NCBI RefSeq assembly: GCF_000511175.1
Contig: NZ_KI866530.1
Location: 968,917-1,028,527, forward strand
Reading direction: 5' to 3'
Length of the DNA stretch: 59,611 nucleotides
DNA from: Sediminibacterium salmoneum NBRC 103935
GTDB lineage: Bacteria > Bacteroidota > Bacteroidia > Chitinophagales > Chitinophagaceae
The notes beneath the pieces are model-generated. The model ran no database searches, was not told where the DNA came from, and worked only from the letters and a program-made list of their open reading frames with translations. Shown piece by piece: positions 7,212 to 16,826 of this stretch. Positions within the stretch are counted from its first letter, which is position 1, and every line of letters begins with the position of its first letter. A program made the translations under genes and the position numbers.

Positions 7212-8996
7212 CTAATCTAACTTCAAAACAGCAAGGAATGCTTCCTGAGGAATCTCTACGTTTCCAATCTGGCGCATTCTTTTCTTACCCTCTTTCTGCT
7301 TTTCCAATAGCTTACGTTTACGGCTGATATCACCACCATAACATTTGGCAGTAACGTCTTTGCGGATGGCACTGATGTTTTCACGTGCTACCACTTTTGC
7401 ACCAATGGCCGCCTGAATGGCGATCTGGAATTGCTGACGAGGCAACAACTCTTTCAGTTTTTCGCAAAGTTTTCTTCCGAAATCGGTAGCCCTGCTCCTG
7501 TGAATCAATGCACTCAAGGCATCCACTTTTTCACTGTTCAGTAGAATATCCATTTTTACAATATCTGCTTCGCGCTGATCTATCGGGCTGTAATCAAAAG
7601 AAGCATAGCCCCTGGTAGAACTCTTTAATTTATCGTAGAAATCAAAAACAATTTCAGTTAAAGGCATTTCAAAAATCAATTCAACACGGGTAGGTGTTAA
7701 ATAGCTTTGGTTAATTAAGATACCACGCTTACCCAAACATAAGGTCATGATATTCCCAATGTAATCAGGCAGGGTTATTATTTGTGCTTTGATAAAGGGT
7801 TCTTCTATCCGATCAATCTTAACCTGGTCAGGCATTTCAACCGGATTGTTCACCAATATTTTTTCACCACGTGTAGTATATGCGGTGAAGCTTACGTTGG
7901 GAACCGTTGTAATTACGGTTTGATTGAATTCTCTTTCTAAACGCTCCTGTATAATCTCCATATGCAACAGCCCCAGGAATCCGCATCGGAAACCGAAGCC
8001 CAGCGCCTGTGAAGTTTCCAGCTCAAAGGTTAAGGAAGCATCGTTCAACTGCAGTTTGTCCATGCAGTCTCTTAGCTCTTCAAACTCATCGGTATTTACC
8101 GGGAAAATACCCGCAAATACCATGGGCTTTACTTCTTCAAAACCATTGATCATCTCGCCGGGGTTATTCGCCAATGTAAGCGTATCCCCTACTTTTACCT
8201 CTTTTGCATTCTTGATACCGGTAATAATATAACCCACATCGCCGGCAGATACCTGGTCTTTAGGTGTCATATTCAATTTCAGAACCCCTACTTCATCGGC
8301 TATATAATCTTTTCCTGTGGCAACAAAACGAATCTTGTCTCCTTTACGAAGGGTTCCGTTCATGATTCTGTAGTAAATAATAATACCACGGAAACTATTG
8401 TATACACTGTCAAAAATCAATGCCTGTAAGGGCGCATCCACACTGCCTTCCGGAGCAGGAATACGCTCACAGATGGCTTGCAAAATTTCCTCAATACCAA
8501 TGCCCGATTTACCGCTGGCCAACAAAATATCTTCCTGCTTGCAGCCTATCAGATCTATGATCTGGTCGGTCACTTCCGGAATCTTGGCACCATCCATATC
8601 AATCTTATTAATTACCGGAATAATTTCCAGGTCATTGTCGATGGCTAAGTATAAGTTACTGATGGTCTGTGCCTGAATCCCCTGAGAAGCATCCACCAGC
8701 AACAAAGCGCCTTCACAGGCAGCCAGTGCACGGCTTACTTCATAACTGAAATCTACGTGTCCGGGGGTATCAATTAAATTGAGTACGTATTGCTCTCCCT
8801 TATGAGTATAATTAATTTGAATGGCGTGGCTCTTGATAGTAATACCTTTTTCGCGCTCCAGATCCATATCATCGAGTACCTGGTTCATCATCTCACGCTC
8901 TCCCACCGTTTTGGTATGTTCCAGTAAACGATCCGCCAATGTGCTCTTCCCGTGGTCAATATGGGCTATAATACAAAAGTTCCTGATATGTTTCAT
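7212..8996 (-). CDS. lepA: Elongation factor 4 (LepA), ribosome back-translocase GTPase
   Basis: This 594-residue protein matches LepA/EF4 in length and order. The GTPase domain comes first, with G1 AHIDHGKST near 10-18, G3 DTPGHVDF near 76 and G4 NKIDM near 130. Domain II, domains III and V, and the LepA-specific C-terminal domain with [18 protein letters not shown] near 560 follow. EF4 binds stalled or mistranslocated ribosomes and affects translation under stress. A promoter (TTG at 9032-9030, 18-nt spacer, TATCTTTG at 9011-9004) ends seven bases before the ATG, so the transcript should be almost leaderless. It is divergent from the threonylcarbamoyl-AMP synthase gene. Confidence 0.97.
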   Translation of the reverse strand: MKHIRNFCIIAHIDHGKSTLADRLLEHTKTVGEREMMNQVLDDMDLEREKGITIKSHAIQINYTHKGEQYVLNLIDTPGHVDFSYEVSRALAACEGALLLVDASQGIQAQTISNLYLAIDNDLEIIPVINKIDMDGAKIPEVTDQIIDLIGCKQEDILLASGKSGIGIEEILQAICERIPAPEGSVDAPLQALIFDSVYNSFRGIIIYYRIMNGTLRKGDKIRFVATGKDYIADEVGVLKLNMTPKDQVSAGDVGYIITGIKNAKEVKVGDTLTLANNPGEMINGFEEVKPMVFAGIFPVNTDEFEELRDCMDKLQLNDASLTFELETSQALGFGFRCGFLGLLHMEIIQERLEREFNQTVITTVPNVSFTAYTTRGEKILVNNPVEMPDQVKIDRIEEPFIKAQIITLPDYIGNIMTLCLGKRGILINQSYLTPTRVELIFEMPLTEIVFDFYDKLKSSTRGYASFDYSPIDQREADIVKMDILLNSEKVDALSALIHRSRATDFGRKLCEKLKELLPRQQFQIAIQAAIGAKVVARENISAIRKDVTAKCYGGDISRKRKLLEKQKEGKKRMRQIGNVEIPQEAFLAVLKLD

Positions 8997-9003
8997 AAGT
9001 GTG

Positions 9004-9032
9004 CAAAGATAGGTCTGCGAAGCTTAATTCAA
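9004..9032 (-). promoter_or_regulatory. lepA promoter
   Basis: Minus-strand TTG at 9032-9030, 18-nt spacer, TATCTTTG at 9011-9004, matching the Bacteroidota promoter consensus. The distance to the lepA ATG is 7 nt, which predicts a leaderless or near-leaderless mRNA. Confidence 0.6.
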
Positions 9033-9054
9033 TGACAATTCAAACACAAGTTGT

Positions 9055-9062
9055 TAATTTTG
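9055..9062 (+). promoter_or_regulatory. -7 element directly before the threonylcarbamoyl-AMP synthase start
   Basis: TAATTTTG at 9055-9062 matches TAnnTTTG and is separated from the ATG at 9066 by only three bases, which predicts that transcription starts at or beside the start codon. No clear TTTG -33 element is visible. Confidence 0.5.
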
Positions 9063-9065
9063 CGT

Positions 9066-10052
9066 ATGCAAACGGCCATTGGCACAGATATTACAATAGC
9101 AGCAGCGTTTTTACAAGCAGGTGAACTGGTGGCCATTCCCACAGAAACCGTCTATGGTTTGGCTGCAAACGCATTGGATCCGGCAGCTGTGGCCAAAATA
9201 TACGCAGCTAAAAATCGCCCCAGTTTTAATCCCCTGATATTACACCTTGCTAACACCAATCAGATTACCGATTACGCAGAGGCAGATGAAATGAGCCTGA
9301 AACTGGCCCAACATTTTATGCCTGGTCCTTTGACTTTGTTATTGCCTAAAAAAAGCAATGTGCCGGATATCACTACTGCCGGCAGTAATAAAGTGGCCAT
9401 CAGAGTGCCTGATCAACCCTTGACCTTATCGCTGTTGAGCAAGTTGGCATTTCCGCTGGCGGCACCAAGCGCCAACCCTTCAGGTTATATCAGCCCAACC
9501 AATGCCCATCATGTAATGGATGGACTCCATGGTAAAATCCCCTATATTCTGGATGGCGGAAATACCAAAGTGGGATTGGAATCAACGATTTGTGAAGTAG
9601 CCGATAATTTAATAATCTTACACAGAGCGGGAAGCGTTACCGCTGAGGAACTGGCTGCTTTTAGCGGGCTTGAAGTGGTGAACAGAACTGAGCAACACCC
9701 ACAAGAGATTGTGCAGAATGGTGCAGAAAACCAACCGGCAACCCCCGGTCAACTCAAGAGTCACTATGCACCTCATACCCCATTGTACATTGGGAATATT
9801 GCGCAATTATTACAAGAACATGCGGGCAAAAAAATAGCGGTGATCAGTCTGGATACAGACTATGCAGGAGCAACTAATTTTAAATTGGCGCCTGACCATC
9901 AACTCTCAACAGCAGCCAGCCAACTGTTTTCAACGCTTAGAAAAATTGATCAATCAAACTTCGACCTCATTCTTTCAGAAATATTTCCCAACGAAGGAAT
10001 TGGCGTTGCTATCAACGACCGGATCGGCAGAGCGCAATTTATTTTAAAATAA
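9066..10052 (+). CDS. Threonylcarbamoyl-AMP synthase, long Sua5 form
   Basis: This 328-residue protein has an N-terminal YrdC domain (about 5-190) with VAIPTETVYGLAANA, IYAAKNRPSFNPLILHL and AAPSANPSGYISPT, all signature segments for binding threonine, bicarbonate and ATP. A linker with GQLKSHYAPHTPLYI leads to a C-terminal Sua5 domain (about 235-328). It makes threonylcarbamoyl-AMP, the activated intermediate for t6A37 modification of ANN-decoding tRNAs in the cytoplasm. The ATG at 9066 lies three bases after a TAnnTTTG promoter element and is preferred over the in-frame TTG at 9051 because that codon lies upstream of the promoter element. Length fits the two-domain Sua5 form rather than the short TsaC form. 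Confidence 0.93.
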   Translation: MQTAIGTDITIAAAFLQAGELVAIPTETVYGLAANALDPAAVAKIYAAKNRPSFNPLILHLANTNQITDYAEADEMSLKLAQHFMPGPLTLLLPKKSNVPDITTAGSNKVAIRVPDQPLTLSLLSKLAFPLAAPSANPSGYISPTNAHHVMDGLHGKIPYILDGGNTKVGLESTICEVADNLIILHRAGSVTAEELAAFSGLEVVNRTEQHPQEIVQNGAENQPATPGQLKSHYAPHTPLYIGNIAQLLQEHAGKKIAVISLDTDYAGATNFKLAPDHQLSTAASQLFSTLRKIDQSNFDLILSEIFPNEGIGVAINDRIGRAQFILK

Positions 10053-10054
10053 AA

Positions 10055-10081
10055 ATCCCGATTACGGTCGGCAATCGGGAT
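10055..10081 (-). terminator. Rho-independent terminator of tpiA (also close to the synthase gene stop)
   Basis: Inverted repeat ATCCCGATT (10055-10063) and AATCGGGAT (10073-10081) with a 9-nt loop. On the minus strand the hairpin is followed by a T-rich run (TTTTTATTTT), so it best serves the tpiA transcript. It also lies just after the plus-strand stop at 10052 and may act in both directions. Confidence 0.8.
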
Positions 10082-10102
10082 TCAGGATGTATTGATTAAT
10101 CT

Positions 10103-10864
10103 CTATTTCAATGCATTGATAATAGCCACAAACTCGTCGGCAATTAAAGAAGCACCCCCTACTAAACCACCGTCCACATCGGGCTGTGCAAACAATTCTA
10201 CTGCATTGCTGGCTTTTACACTACCGCCATACAAAATAGAAATCTGATCTGCCGTTTCTTTTCCATATTGATGTGCTAATTCCGCACGAATAAATGCATG
10301 CATTTCCTGCGCCTGATCACTGCTGGCTGTTTTGCCGGTACCAATGGCCCAGATGGGTTCATAAGCAATGACTACTTTGGTTATATCAGCAGCATGTAAA
10401 TGAAACAGAGACTCTTTCAACTGAGTGCCCACAAATTCATTTTGCGTACCCGCTTCCCGAATTTGCAAAGGCTCTCCGCAACAAAAAATGGGTGTTACAC
10501 CATTACCTAAACAGATATCTATTTTTTCTGCAAGGAACTGGTTGCTCTCGTTAAAATACTCTCTTCTTTCAGAGTGACCCAATACCACATAATGCACCCC
10601 AATAGACTGCAACATTTCTACAGAAATTTCACCGGTATAGGCTCCGCTTTTTTTGCTGTAACAGTTTTGAGCAGCCACTGCTACCCTTTCTTTATTTCCT
10701 AATTTTTCCTGTGCCATCATTAAATAAGGAGCCGGCACAGCAAATATGGCTTGCTGATTTTCTTTTAACGAATGGGGTTTTACCAACAGGTCGTTAATCA
10801 ATTGTTCACCTTGCTGTAAGGTAAGATTCATCTTCCAGTTGGCTGCTGCGATTTGCTTTCTCAT
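10103..10864 (-). CDS. tpiA: Triosephosphate isomerase
   Basis: This 253-residue cytoplasmic enzyme interconverts dihydroxyacetone phosphate and glyceraldehyde 3-phosphate. The catalytic residues are all visible: Lys in ANWKMN (about 12), His in LGHSERREYF (about 95), Glu in AYEPIWAIGTG (about 167), and the phosphate-binding ILYGGSVK and GGLVGGASL segments near the C terminus. Length is standard. It overlaps the end of the glmU-like gene by 4 nt (ATGA), so the two are translationally coupled. A hairpin terminator at 10055-10081 closes the unit. Confidence 0.97.
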   Translation of the reverse strand: MRKQIAAANWKMNLTLQQGEQLINDLLVKPHSLKENQQAIFAVPAPYLMMAQEKLGNKERVAVAAQNCYSKKSGAYTGEISVEMLQSIGVHYVVLGHSERREYFNESNQFLAEKIDICLGNGVTPIFCCGEPLQIREAGTQNEFVGTQLKESLFHLHAADITKVVIAYEPIWAIGTGKTASSDQAQEMHAFIRAELAHQYGKETADQISILYGGSVKASNAVELFAQPDVDGGLVGGASLIADEFVAIINALK

Positions 10865-12057
10865 AATTGCTTGTTGTTTGTATAAATATATTGTAGAACG
10901 TTTATTTCTTCCTGAGACATTTCCAGTCCCTTTAATCCTTTCCAGTTATTGATATCATGAATGGCCGATTCAATCTGGTACTCTTTCCCTTTTAATCCAA
11001 AACTAAAATGCGGAATGGAACTATGCAGAAGACCCTCTCCAAATACATTACAGCTCACGCCAATCATAGATCCCGTGTTGAGGCTGGAGTTAATGGCCAC
11101 CCTGGAATAATCTCCCATAATGACCCCGCATTTCTGACCAACAGAAACATATTCATTCAGTCCCAGGCTGAATATTTTAATGGTACCCGCAGAATTTTTC
11201 AGATTGCTATTGCTGCTACCCGCCCCCATATTGCACCATTCCCCAATAACTGCGTCTCCCAAATATCCATCGTGTGCTTTATTGGAGTAACCCATCATCA
11301 CTGCATTTTTTATTTCACCCCCACCCATGCAATAGGGTCCCAATGTGGTTCCACCGTAAATGCGGCTGTTCATTTTAACTACTGAATTATAACCAATGGA
11401 AAAAGGGCCACGGATACTGGAACCTTCCATTATCTCTGCTTTCTTCCCAATATAAATAGGTCCTGTACTGGCATTTAATGTACAGTACTGCAAACGGGCA
11501 CCAGGTTCAATAAAAATCTGATCATCCCCTATTGCATTCACAGAAGCAGGAATGGGCATGGACTTTCTGCCCTCGGTAACCCATTTAAAATCTTTTCGAA
11601 TCATGGCATCATTAATCTGCATGATTTCCCATGGAAAACGAATGCGTTGTACACTGGTAACTTTATTAGCCTGTGTAAAATAGACCGAGGTATCGGAGGG
11701 ATTAAAACTGTTGAATGCAATGACCGCTTTCCCTGCCACCAATCCCTGTTCATCCATTAGACAATCGCCGTTTTGAAGCGATTGTATTTGTGCAATCAAG
11801 GCATCATCCGGAATAACAGACGCATCAATCCATAAAGAAGCATCTGCTGCAGCATCGGCGTGAAGCAGAGAGGCATTGGAACTTGCATACAAGCCCTGTA
11901 AGTAGGGTGCTGTATGAATGGCAGCGGGTTGCTTCAGCAACAGTTCCCATCGCTCCTGAATACGCATTAAACCAAAATGAAAATGAGACAGCGCTTTGGT
12001 AGTGGAAAGCGGTGCCAGTAAATTCCTGTAAGAGGGATCAAATAGGATTACAGCCAT
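10861..12057 (-). CDS. Bacteroidetes-type alternative GlmU (left-handed beta-helix acyltransferase with degenerate nucleotidyltransferase part)
   Basis: This 398-residue protein has hexapeptide-repeat sequence in its second half (about 190-350: IYIGKKAEIMEGSSIRGPFSIG, LGDAVIGEWCNMGAGSSNSN, GVIMGDYSRVAINS), which forms a left-handed beta-helix like the acetyltransferase half of GlmU. The first half lacks the GxGxRxxPxTxxxPK loop of ordinary nucleotidyltransferases. It matches the alternative GlmU group known from Bacteroidetes, thought to supply UDP-GlcNAc for cell wall and lipid A; that activity is taken from the family. ATG at 12057 is chosen because TACATTTG (12068-12061) ends three bases upstream. 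It is followed, with a 4-nt overlap, by tpiA. Confidence 0.78.
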   Translation of the reverse strand: MAVILFDPSYRNLLAPLSTTKALSHFHFGLMRIQERWELLLKQPAAIHTAPYLQGLYASSNASLLHADAAADASLWIDASVIPDDALIAQIQSLQNGDCLMDEQGLVAGKAVIAFNSFNPSDTSVYFTQANKVTSVQRIRFPWEIMQINDAMIRKDFKWVTEGRKSMPIPASVNAIGDDQIFIEPGARLQYCTLNASTGPIYIGKKAEIMEGSSIRGPFSIGYNSVVKMNSRIYGGTTLGPYCMGGGEIKNAVMMGYSNKAHDGYLGDAVIGEWCNMGAGSSNSNLKNSAGTIKIFSLGLNEYVSVGQKCGVIMGDYSRVAINSSLNTGSMIGVSCNVFGEGLLHSSIPHFSFGLKGKEYQIESAIHDINNWKGLKGLEMSQEEINVLQYIYTNNKQL

Positions 12058-12060
12058 ACA

Positions 12061-12068
12061 CAAATGTA
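12061..12068 (-). promoter_or_regulatory. -7 element directly before the glmU-like gene
   Basis: Read on the minus strand, TACATTTG (12068-12061) matches TAnnTTTG and stands three bases before the ATG at 12057. A leaderless mRNA is predicted. No convincing -33 TTTG is seen at the right distance. Confidence 0.5.
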
Positions 12069-12129
12069 GCCAAAACCCAATAGAGTTTTATTTGTAACTT
12101 GCGACCTCAAACCTTATAAATTTTCACCT

Positions 12130-13761
12130 ATGAGTATTGGTACATTTTCATACCCGATGCCGATTAACGAACCGGTTCAGCAATTTGCACCAGGAAGTGC
12201 GGAGAAAGCAGCTTTGAAAAAAGCTTTAGCCGAAGCCAAGAAAAAACAACTGGATATCCCTATGTATATAGGTGGTAAAGCAGTAAGAACAGACAAAAAA
12301 GTAGCGATTCATCCACCACATGAATTGTCTCATACATTAGGTCACTTCAATGCAGGGGAAGAAAAACATGCGCACCAGGCCATTGCAGCAGCATTACAGG
12401 CAAAGGATAAATGGGCTGCCCTTAGCTGGGAAAACAGAGCACATATCTTTTTGAAAGCAGCAGATTTATTAGCTACCAAATACCGCTATCAAATGCTGGC
12501 TGCTACTATGCTGGGACAAAGTAAAAATGCATTTCAGGCAGAAATCGACAGCACCTGCGAATTGATTGACTTCCTGCGTTTCAATGTGCATTTCCTAAGT
12601 GAAATTTATAAGCAACAGCCTATTTCCGCTCCTGGCATGCACAATCGTTTGGAGTGGCGTCCTTTGGAAGGATTTGTACTGGCTGTAACTCCTTTTAACT
12701 TCACTGCTATCGGAGGTAATTTGCCTACTTCTGCTGCCATGTGTGGTAACGTAGTGGTTTGGAAGCCTGCCAATACACAGATTTATTCTGCACAGTTGTT
12801 CATGCGCATTTTAAAAGAAGCAGGATTACCGGATGGGGTAATCAACCTTATTTACGTTGATGGACCAACCATTGGTAAAGTTTGCTTCTCTCACAGAGAT
12901 TTTGCAGGGGTTCACTTTACCGGATCTACTGGTGTTTTCAATAATATGTGGAAGACCATTGGTGAAAATATGGGCATCTACAGAACCTACCCAAGAATTG
13001 TGGGTGAAACAGGGGGTAAAGACTTTGTAGTAGCTCATAAATCTGCTGATGTAGATGCAGTGGTTACTGCATTGGCAAGAGGCGCTTTTGAGTTCCAGGG
13101 ACAGAAATGTTCTGCTGCATCCAGAGCCTATATTCCAAGCAACCTGGCAGATGAAATTGTAAAGAAACTGGTTGCTGCCGTAAATACCATGAAAGTGGGT
13201 ACCGTTGAAGATTTCACCAATTTTGTGAATGCAGTTATTGACGAAAAAGCCTACAACAGCATCACCCGTTATATCATTAACGCGAAGAAAAATAAAAAAG
13301 TGAAAATTGTTGCCGGAGGTAATTTCAGTAAAACCAAAGGTTACTTTATTGAGCCTACTGTTATTGTTACCAAGGATCCTAAATCGGTTACCATGTGCGA
13401 AGAAATTTTCGGACCAGTGTTAACCATTTATGTATACCCTGCAGAACAATTTGAAAAGACGTTACAATTGGTAGACAGTACTTCACCTTACGCATTAACG
13501 GGTGCAATACTTTCGCAAGACAGAGCGGCAGTAGAACTGGCAACCAATATGCTAAGAAATGCAGCTGGTAATTTCTATATCAACGATAAACCAACCGGAG
13601 CCGTTGTAGGACAGCAGCCTTTTGGTGGTGCAAGAGCATCCGGCACCAATGATAAGGCCGGTAGTGCATTGAACCTTTACAGATGGTTAAGTGCCCGTAC
13701 CATTAAGGAGACCTATAATCCACCGGTACATTATGGCTATCCGTTTTTACTGGAAGCTTAA
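12130..13761 (+). CDS. pruA: L-glutamate gamma-semialdehyde dehydrogenase (1-pyrroline-5-carboxylate dehydrogenase)
   Basis: This 543-residue aldehyde dehydrogenase oxidises glutamate semialdehyde to glutamate with NAD+, the second step of proline and ornithine catabolism. The catalytic Cys is in FQGQKCSAASRAY near residue 325, the general-base Glu in VGETGGKDF near 295, and the NAD fold has VVWKPANTQIY and HFTGSTG. The length and the sequence after the catalytic Cys match the P5C dehydrogenase subgroup (530-545 residues) rather than general aldehyde dehydrogenases. No proline dehydrogenase gene is adjacent. The citrulline/arginine genes at 27056-29403 could feed it through ornithine, but that link is inferred. 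A strong terminator follows. Confidence 0.95.
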   Translation: MSIGTFSYPMPINEPVQQFAPGSAEKAALKKALAEAKKKQLDIPMYIGGKAVRTDKKVAIHPPHELSHTLGHFNAGEEKHAHQAIAAALQAKDKWAALSWENRAHIFLKAADLLATKYRYQMLAATMLGQSKNAFQAEIDSTCELIDFLRFNVHFLSEIYKQQPISAPGMHNRLEWRPLEGFVLAVTPFNFTAIGGNLPTSAAMCGNVVVWKPANTQIYSAQLFMRILKEAGLPDGVINLIYVDGPTIGKVCFSHRDFAGVHFTGSTGVFNNMWKTIGENMGIYRTYPRIVGETGGKDFVVAHKSADVDAVVTALARGAFEFQGQKCSAASRAYIPSNLADEIVKKLVAAVNTMKVGTVEDFTNFVNAVIDEKAYNSITRYIINAKKNKKVKIVAGGNFSKTKGYFIEPTVIVTKDPKSVTMCEEIFGPVLTIYVYPAEQFEKTLQLVDSTSPYALTGAILSQDRAAVELATNMLRNAAGNFYINDKPTGAVVGQQPFGGARASGTNDKAGSALNLYRWLSARTIKETYNPPVHYGYPFLLEA

Positions 13762-13798
13762 TGAATATTGATCTTTTGATCCGAAAGGTTCAAATACG

Positions 13799-13832
13799 AA
13801 AGAGGCTGCTAAAATTAGCAGCCTCTTTTCTT
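13799..13832 (+). terminator. Rho-independent terminator after pruA
   Basis: A nearly perfect long hairpin: AAAGAGGCTGCTAA (13799-13812) pairs with TTAGCAGCCTCTTT (13815-13828), followed by TTCTTT. It sits 37 nt after the pruA stop and just before the convergent fasciclin gene, and could stop transcription from both sides. Confidence 0.88.
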
Positions 13833-13860
13833 TACCCAACAAACCTAACCTTCACTAAAC

Positions 13861-14373
13861 TTATTTTGGTAATACTACAGTGTCAATTACGTGAATCACT
13901 CCGTTACCCGCTTTTAAATCAGCAGCCACAACGGTTGCTACTCCGCCATTTTCATCGGTCAAGGTAACTTTGCCCTCTTTCAATGTTACAGTTAAAGAAT
14001 TACCAGCAACAGTTTTTACTACTGCTTTTCCTTTACCGTCTTTAATTGCCTTTACTACTGCCGCTGCATCCAGGTTTCCCGCAACCACGTGGTAGGTTAA
14101 CACTTTTGCCAAAGTAGCTTTGTTTTCTGGCTTTAATAAGTTAGCCACTGTTCCTGCAGTTAGTTTGTCAAATGCTGCATTTACCGGAGCAAATACGGTA
14201 AACGGTCCAGCACTTTGTAAAGTTCCTACCAGGTCAGCTGCTTTAACAGCGGCTACCAATGTTGAATGATCCTTAGAAGCTACAGCTATGTCCACAACTG
14301 TGTTCTGTGCACTTACATTTCCGAATAATCCCATCAGGGCAACCATTGTTAAGGTTAAAATGCGCATTTTCAT
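13861..14373 (-). CDS. Secreted fasciclin-domain (FAS1) protein
   Basis: This 170-residue protein has a signal peptide ([23 protein letters not shown]) and one FAS1 domain. The domain has the H1-type segment [27 protein letters not shown] and NAAFDKL, the YHVVAG motif near 100, and the H2-like [12 protein letters not shown] at the C terminus. Single-FAS1 secreted proteins are common in Bacteroidota and are thought to act in adhesion or surface interaction; no partner is visible here. It converges on pruA and shares the intervening terminator. No lipoprotein Cys is present, so the mature protein is probably periplasmic or released. Confidence 0.92.
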   Translation of the reverse strand: MKMRILTLTMVALMGLFGNVSAQNTVVDIAVASKDHSTLVAAVKAADLVGTLQSAGPFTVFAPVNAAFDKLTAGTVANLLKPENKATLAKVLTYHVVAGNLDAAAVVKAIKDGKGKAVVKTVAGNSLTVTLKEGKVTLTDENGGVATVVAADLKAGNGVIHVIDTVVLPK

Positions 14374-14590
14374 AAATTTTTTGTTTAATTTTTTATATCT
14401 AACTCATAAACAAGAAAAAGGTTTTAAGCGATGGCTAATTTTAGGGATGAATGGTAGCTATGTTGAGTAATTGGAGTACAATTTTCTAATTGCCTTGCAC
14501 AAATTCAATACCTGATTTATTCGCATTTTAATTTCCCTACTCAATCAACTTTTTTTAAGCAAGGCTTGTTAATTCATAAAGTAAAATCAT

Positions 14591-15067
14591 ATGGCTTATC
14601 CGAATCTGGTACTGGTAGATGTGTTAAGACAAACGGCTCAGCAATTGGCCAATGGTGCTCCATATGCATGGGGAAATCATGGTGCCTGCAACTGTGGTAA
14701 CTTACTGCAGGTGGTAGCCAATGTAAGTAAGGAAGAAATATTAACCTATGCTCATACAGGTTTTGGAGAATGGACCGAGTTGGCAGAAGAATTTTGCCCG
14801 GTGAGCAATACCCCCGTAAACCTATTGATTAAAAAGCTTACAGATATTGGTTTAACACCTTCTGATATTCATCACCTGGAATATTTAGATGACAGAGCTG
14901 TTCTGGATCAATTACCCGGAGGATTCCGCTGGCTGAAGCGGAATGTAAGGGAAGATGTTATTCTTTATTTCTACACATTTGCGGATATTTTAGAGGAACA
15001 ATACCTCAGCTCCATTCGTATCCCATATCCTCCTGAAGAACATAGGGTTGGGGAATATGCCGGGTAG
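14591..15067 (+). CDS. Conserved protein of unknown function
   Basis: This 158-residue protein has no signal peptide or membrane helix, so it is probably cytoplasmic. The notable segment is WGNHGACNCGNLLQVV near 32-47, with two Cys in a CNC arrangement that could bind a metal or form a redox pair. A third Cys occurs at FCPVSNTPVN, and the C-terminal part has GGFRWLKRNVREDVILYFYTFADIL. It resembles uncharacterised Bacteroidota proteins, and I assign no function. It lies 47 nt before pdhA on the same strand, but a TAnnTTTG element in between (15089-15096) suggests pdhA has its own promoter. The 217 nt upstream hold nothing I can identify. Confidence 0.65.
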   Translation: MAYPNLVLVDVLRQTAQQLANGAPYAWGNHGACNCGNLLQVVANVSKEEILTYAHTGFGEWTELAEEFCPVSNTPVNLLIKKLTDIGLTPSDIHHLEYLDDRAVLDQLPGGFRWLKRNVREDVILYFYTFADILEEQYLSSIRIPYPPEEHRVGEYAG

Positions 15068-15088
15068 GGAACTATCAAGGATAACCCC

Positions 15089-15096
15089 TATATTTG
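15089..15096 (+). promoter_or_regulatory. -7 element before pdhA
   Basis: TATATTTG at 15089-15096 matches TAnnTTTG and lies 18 nt before the GTG start of pdhA. No good -33 element is visible. Confidence 0.45.
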
Positions 15097-15114
15097 CCAT
15101 CAAAATTTTGAAAA

Positions 15115-16110
15115 GTGTCTACAAAGTTTTCTAAAGAAACCTACCTCTATTGGTATGAGCTAATGCAATTGATTCGCCAGTTCGAATTAAAAGCCGAAGA
15201 AATGTATAAAATGGCAGGAAAAATCCGCGGATTTTTCCATGCTTATGTGGGCCAGGAAGCCATTGCAGCAGGTTGTATGACTGCTACACAGGCAGATGAT
15301 CCATTCATCACGGCATATCGTGATCATGGATTGGCACTTGCTAAAGGTGTATCAGCCAATGCGTGTATGGCAGAATTATACGGTAAAGCTACCGGTTGCG
15401 CCAAGGGCAAAGGTGGCAGTATGCACTTCTTTAGTGTAGAACATAAATTTTTTGGAGGCCATGGAATCGTAGGTGCTCAGATAGGAACCGGAGCAGGATT
15501 GGCTTTTGCTGAAAAATACAGAGGCACACAGAATGTAGTACTTTGTTATTTTGGAGACGGAGCTGCCCGTCAGGGTATGTTACATGAAACCTTTAACCTG
15601 GCTATGCTTTGGAAATTGCCTGTAATTTTCATTTGCGAGAATAACAACTACGCAATGGGTACTTCCATTGAAAGAACCAGTAATGTAATTGATATTTATA
15701 AACTGGCTGATGCATACGAAATGCCTGCCGACAAGGTAGACGGCATGACAGCCGAATCCGTTCACGATGCAGTTGCAAGAGCGGTGAAAAGAGCAAGAGA
15801 AGGAGACGGACCTACCCTATTGGAAATGAAGACCTACCGATACAAAGGTCACTCTGTATCCGATCCTCAGAAATACAGATCCAAGGAAGAAGTTGAAGAA
15901 TACAAAGACCAGGATCCTATTACCAAAGTAGCGGGTACTATTCTGGAGAATGGATTTGCTACTCAGGCAGAACTGGATGCCATTGATGCCAGAATTAATG
16001 CGATGGTTGATGAGTCGGTTCGTTTTGCAGAAGAAAGTCCATGGCCAGATGATGATGAAGTATTAAAAGACGTTTATATAGACCAGAACTATCCCTTTAT
16101 TGTTGACTAA
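15115..16110 (+). CDS. pdhA: Pyruvate dehydrogenase E1 component, alpha subunit
   Basis: This 331-residue protein carries the thiamine-diphosphate motif CYFGDGAARQG (about 142) ending in FICENNNYAMG (about 172), with the substrate and phosphorylation-loop-like segments KTYRYKGHSVSDPQKYR. It is the alpha subunit of the heterotetrameric E1 that decarboxylates pyruvate in the pyruvate dehydrogenase complex. The start is a GTG at 15115 giving MSTKFSKETYLYW; no ATG lies upstream in frame. The beta subunit and E2 are not adjacent, so the complex genes are split in this genome. Branched-chain E1 alpha is the main alternative, but length and sequence fit PdhA. Confidence 0.92.
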   Translation: MSTKFSKETYLYWYELMQLIRQFELKAEEMYKMAGKIRGFFHAYVGQEAIAAGCMTATQADDPFITAYRDHGLALAKGVSANACMAELYGKATGCAKGKGGSMHFFSVEHKFFGGHGIVGAQIGTGAGLAFAEKYRGTQNVVLCYFGDGAARQGMLHETFNLAMLWKLPVIFICENNNYAMGTSIERTSNVIDIYKLADAYEMPADKVDGMTAESVHDAVARAVKRAREGDGPTLLEMKTYRYKGHSVSDPQKYRSKEEVEEYKDQDPITKVAGTILENGFATQAELDAIDARINAMVDESVRFAEESPWPDDDEVLKDVYIDQNYPFIVD

Positions 16111-16136
16111 TTTACTAAACCGAATAATCAAATAGA

Positions 16137-16826
16137 ATGAGCGAAAAACAAGCGCCTGAAGTAGTAACCCAAGAGGCAGCGCATAAACCTGAAACCAGTT
16201 TCTCAAAAATCCAGAAGCCTTTAATACTGGCAATTGTAGCCGTATTGGTTATTGGCGGTGGATGGTTTGCTTACCAGCAGTATGTGGTAAAACCAAAAGA
16301 AGAAAAAGCGGCAGAAGCTTTATTTAAAGCTGAACAATACTTTGCTATGGATTCCTCCAGACTGGTATTGAATGGCGACGGACAATACAAAGGTGTATTA
16401 AACGTAATCAGCAATTTTGGAGGCACTAAGTCTGCCAACCTGGCTCATTATTATGCTGGCATCAGCTACCTTAAATTGGGGGAATTTGAAAATGCAGTGA
16501 AGCACTTAAAAGACTTTTCTACAGATGCCAAGCAAATTCAATTACTGGCTACTGGTTGTCTGGGTGATGCTTACGCTGAACTAAATAAAAAAGAAGAGGC
16601 GGTAGAAGCTTACAAAAAAGCAGCCGCTACTTTTGTTGAAGATGAGAACAACTCTTCAGAATATTTATTCCGTGCGGCTTTATTACTGGAGTCTACTGGT
16701 AAAACAGCTGAAGCATTGGAATTATACAAAGAAGTAAAAAACAAATTCCCTAAAACTGATAAAGGTTTTCAGGCCGATAAATACATTTATCGTCTGAGCA
16801 ACGAAAAAAATGACCTTGCTGAATAA
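16137..16826 (+). CDS. Membrane-anchored tetratricopeptide-repeat protein
   Basis: This 229-residue protein has a short cytoplasmic tail, one transmembrane helix (about 31-50, LILAIVAVLVIGGGWFAYQQY) and then a periplasmic helical domain with TPR-like units: LAHYYAGISYLKLGEFENAVKHL, LGDAYAELNKKEEAVEAYKKA and YLFRAALLLESTGKTAEALELY. The layout is like YfgM/YbgF-type TPR anchors, which assist envelope protein traffic, though orthology is not shown. It sits 26 nt after pdhA and shares a base with the ribH start (TAATG), so it belongs to this operon. Exact function unknown. Confidence 0.83.
   Translation: MSEKQAPEVVTQEAAHKPETSFSKIQKPLILAIVAVLVIGGGWFAYQQYVVKPKEEKAAEALFKAEQYFAMDSSRLVLNGDGQYKGVLNVISNFGGTKSANLAHYYAGISYLKLGEFENAVKHLKDFSTDAKQIQLLATGCLGDAYAELNKKEEAVEAYKKAAATFVEDENNSSEYLFRAALLLESTGKTAEALELYKEVKNKFPKTDKGFQADKYIYRLSNEKNDLAE

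Noticed and set aside
14374..14590. 217-nt gap before the conserved CNC-motif protein as an RNA gene
   Set aside because: No stable hairpin, promoter consensus or known RNA feature could be found by eye.
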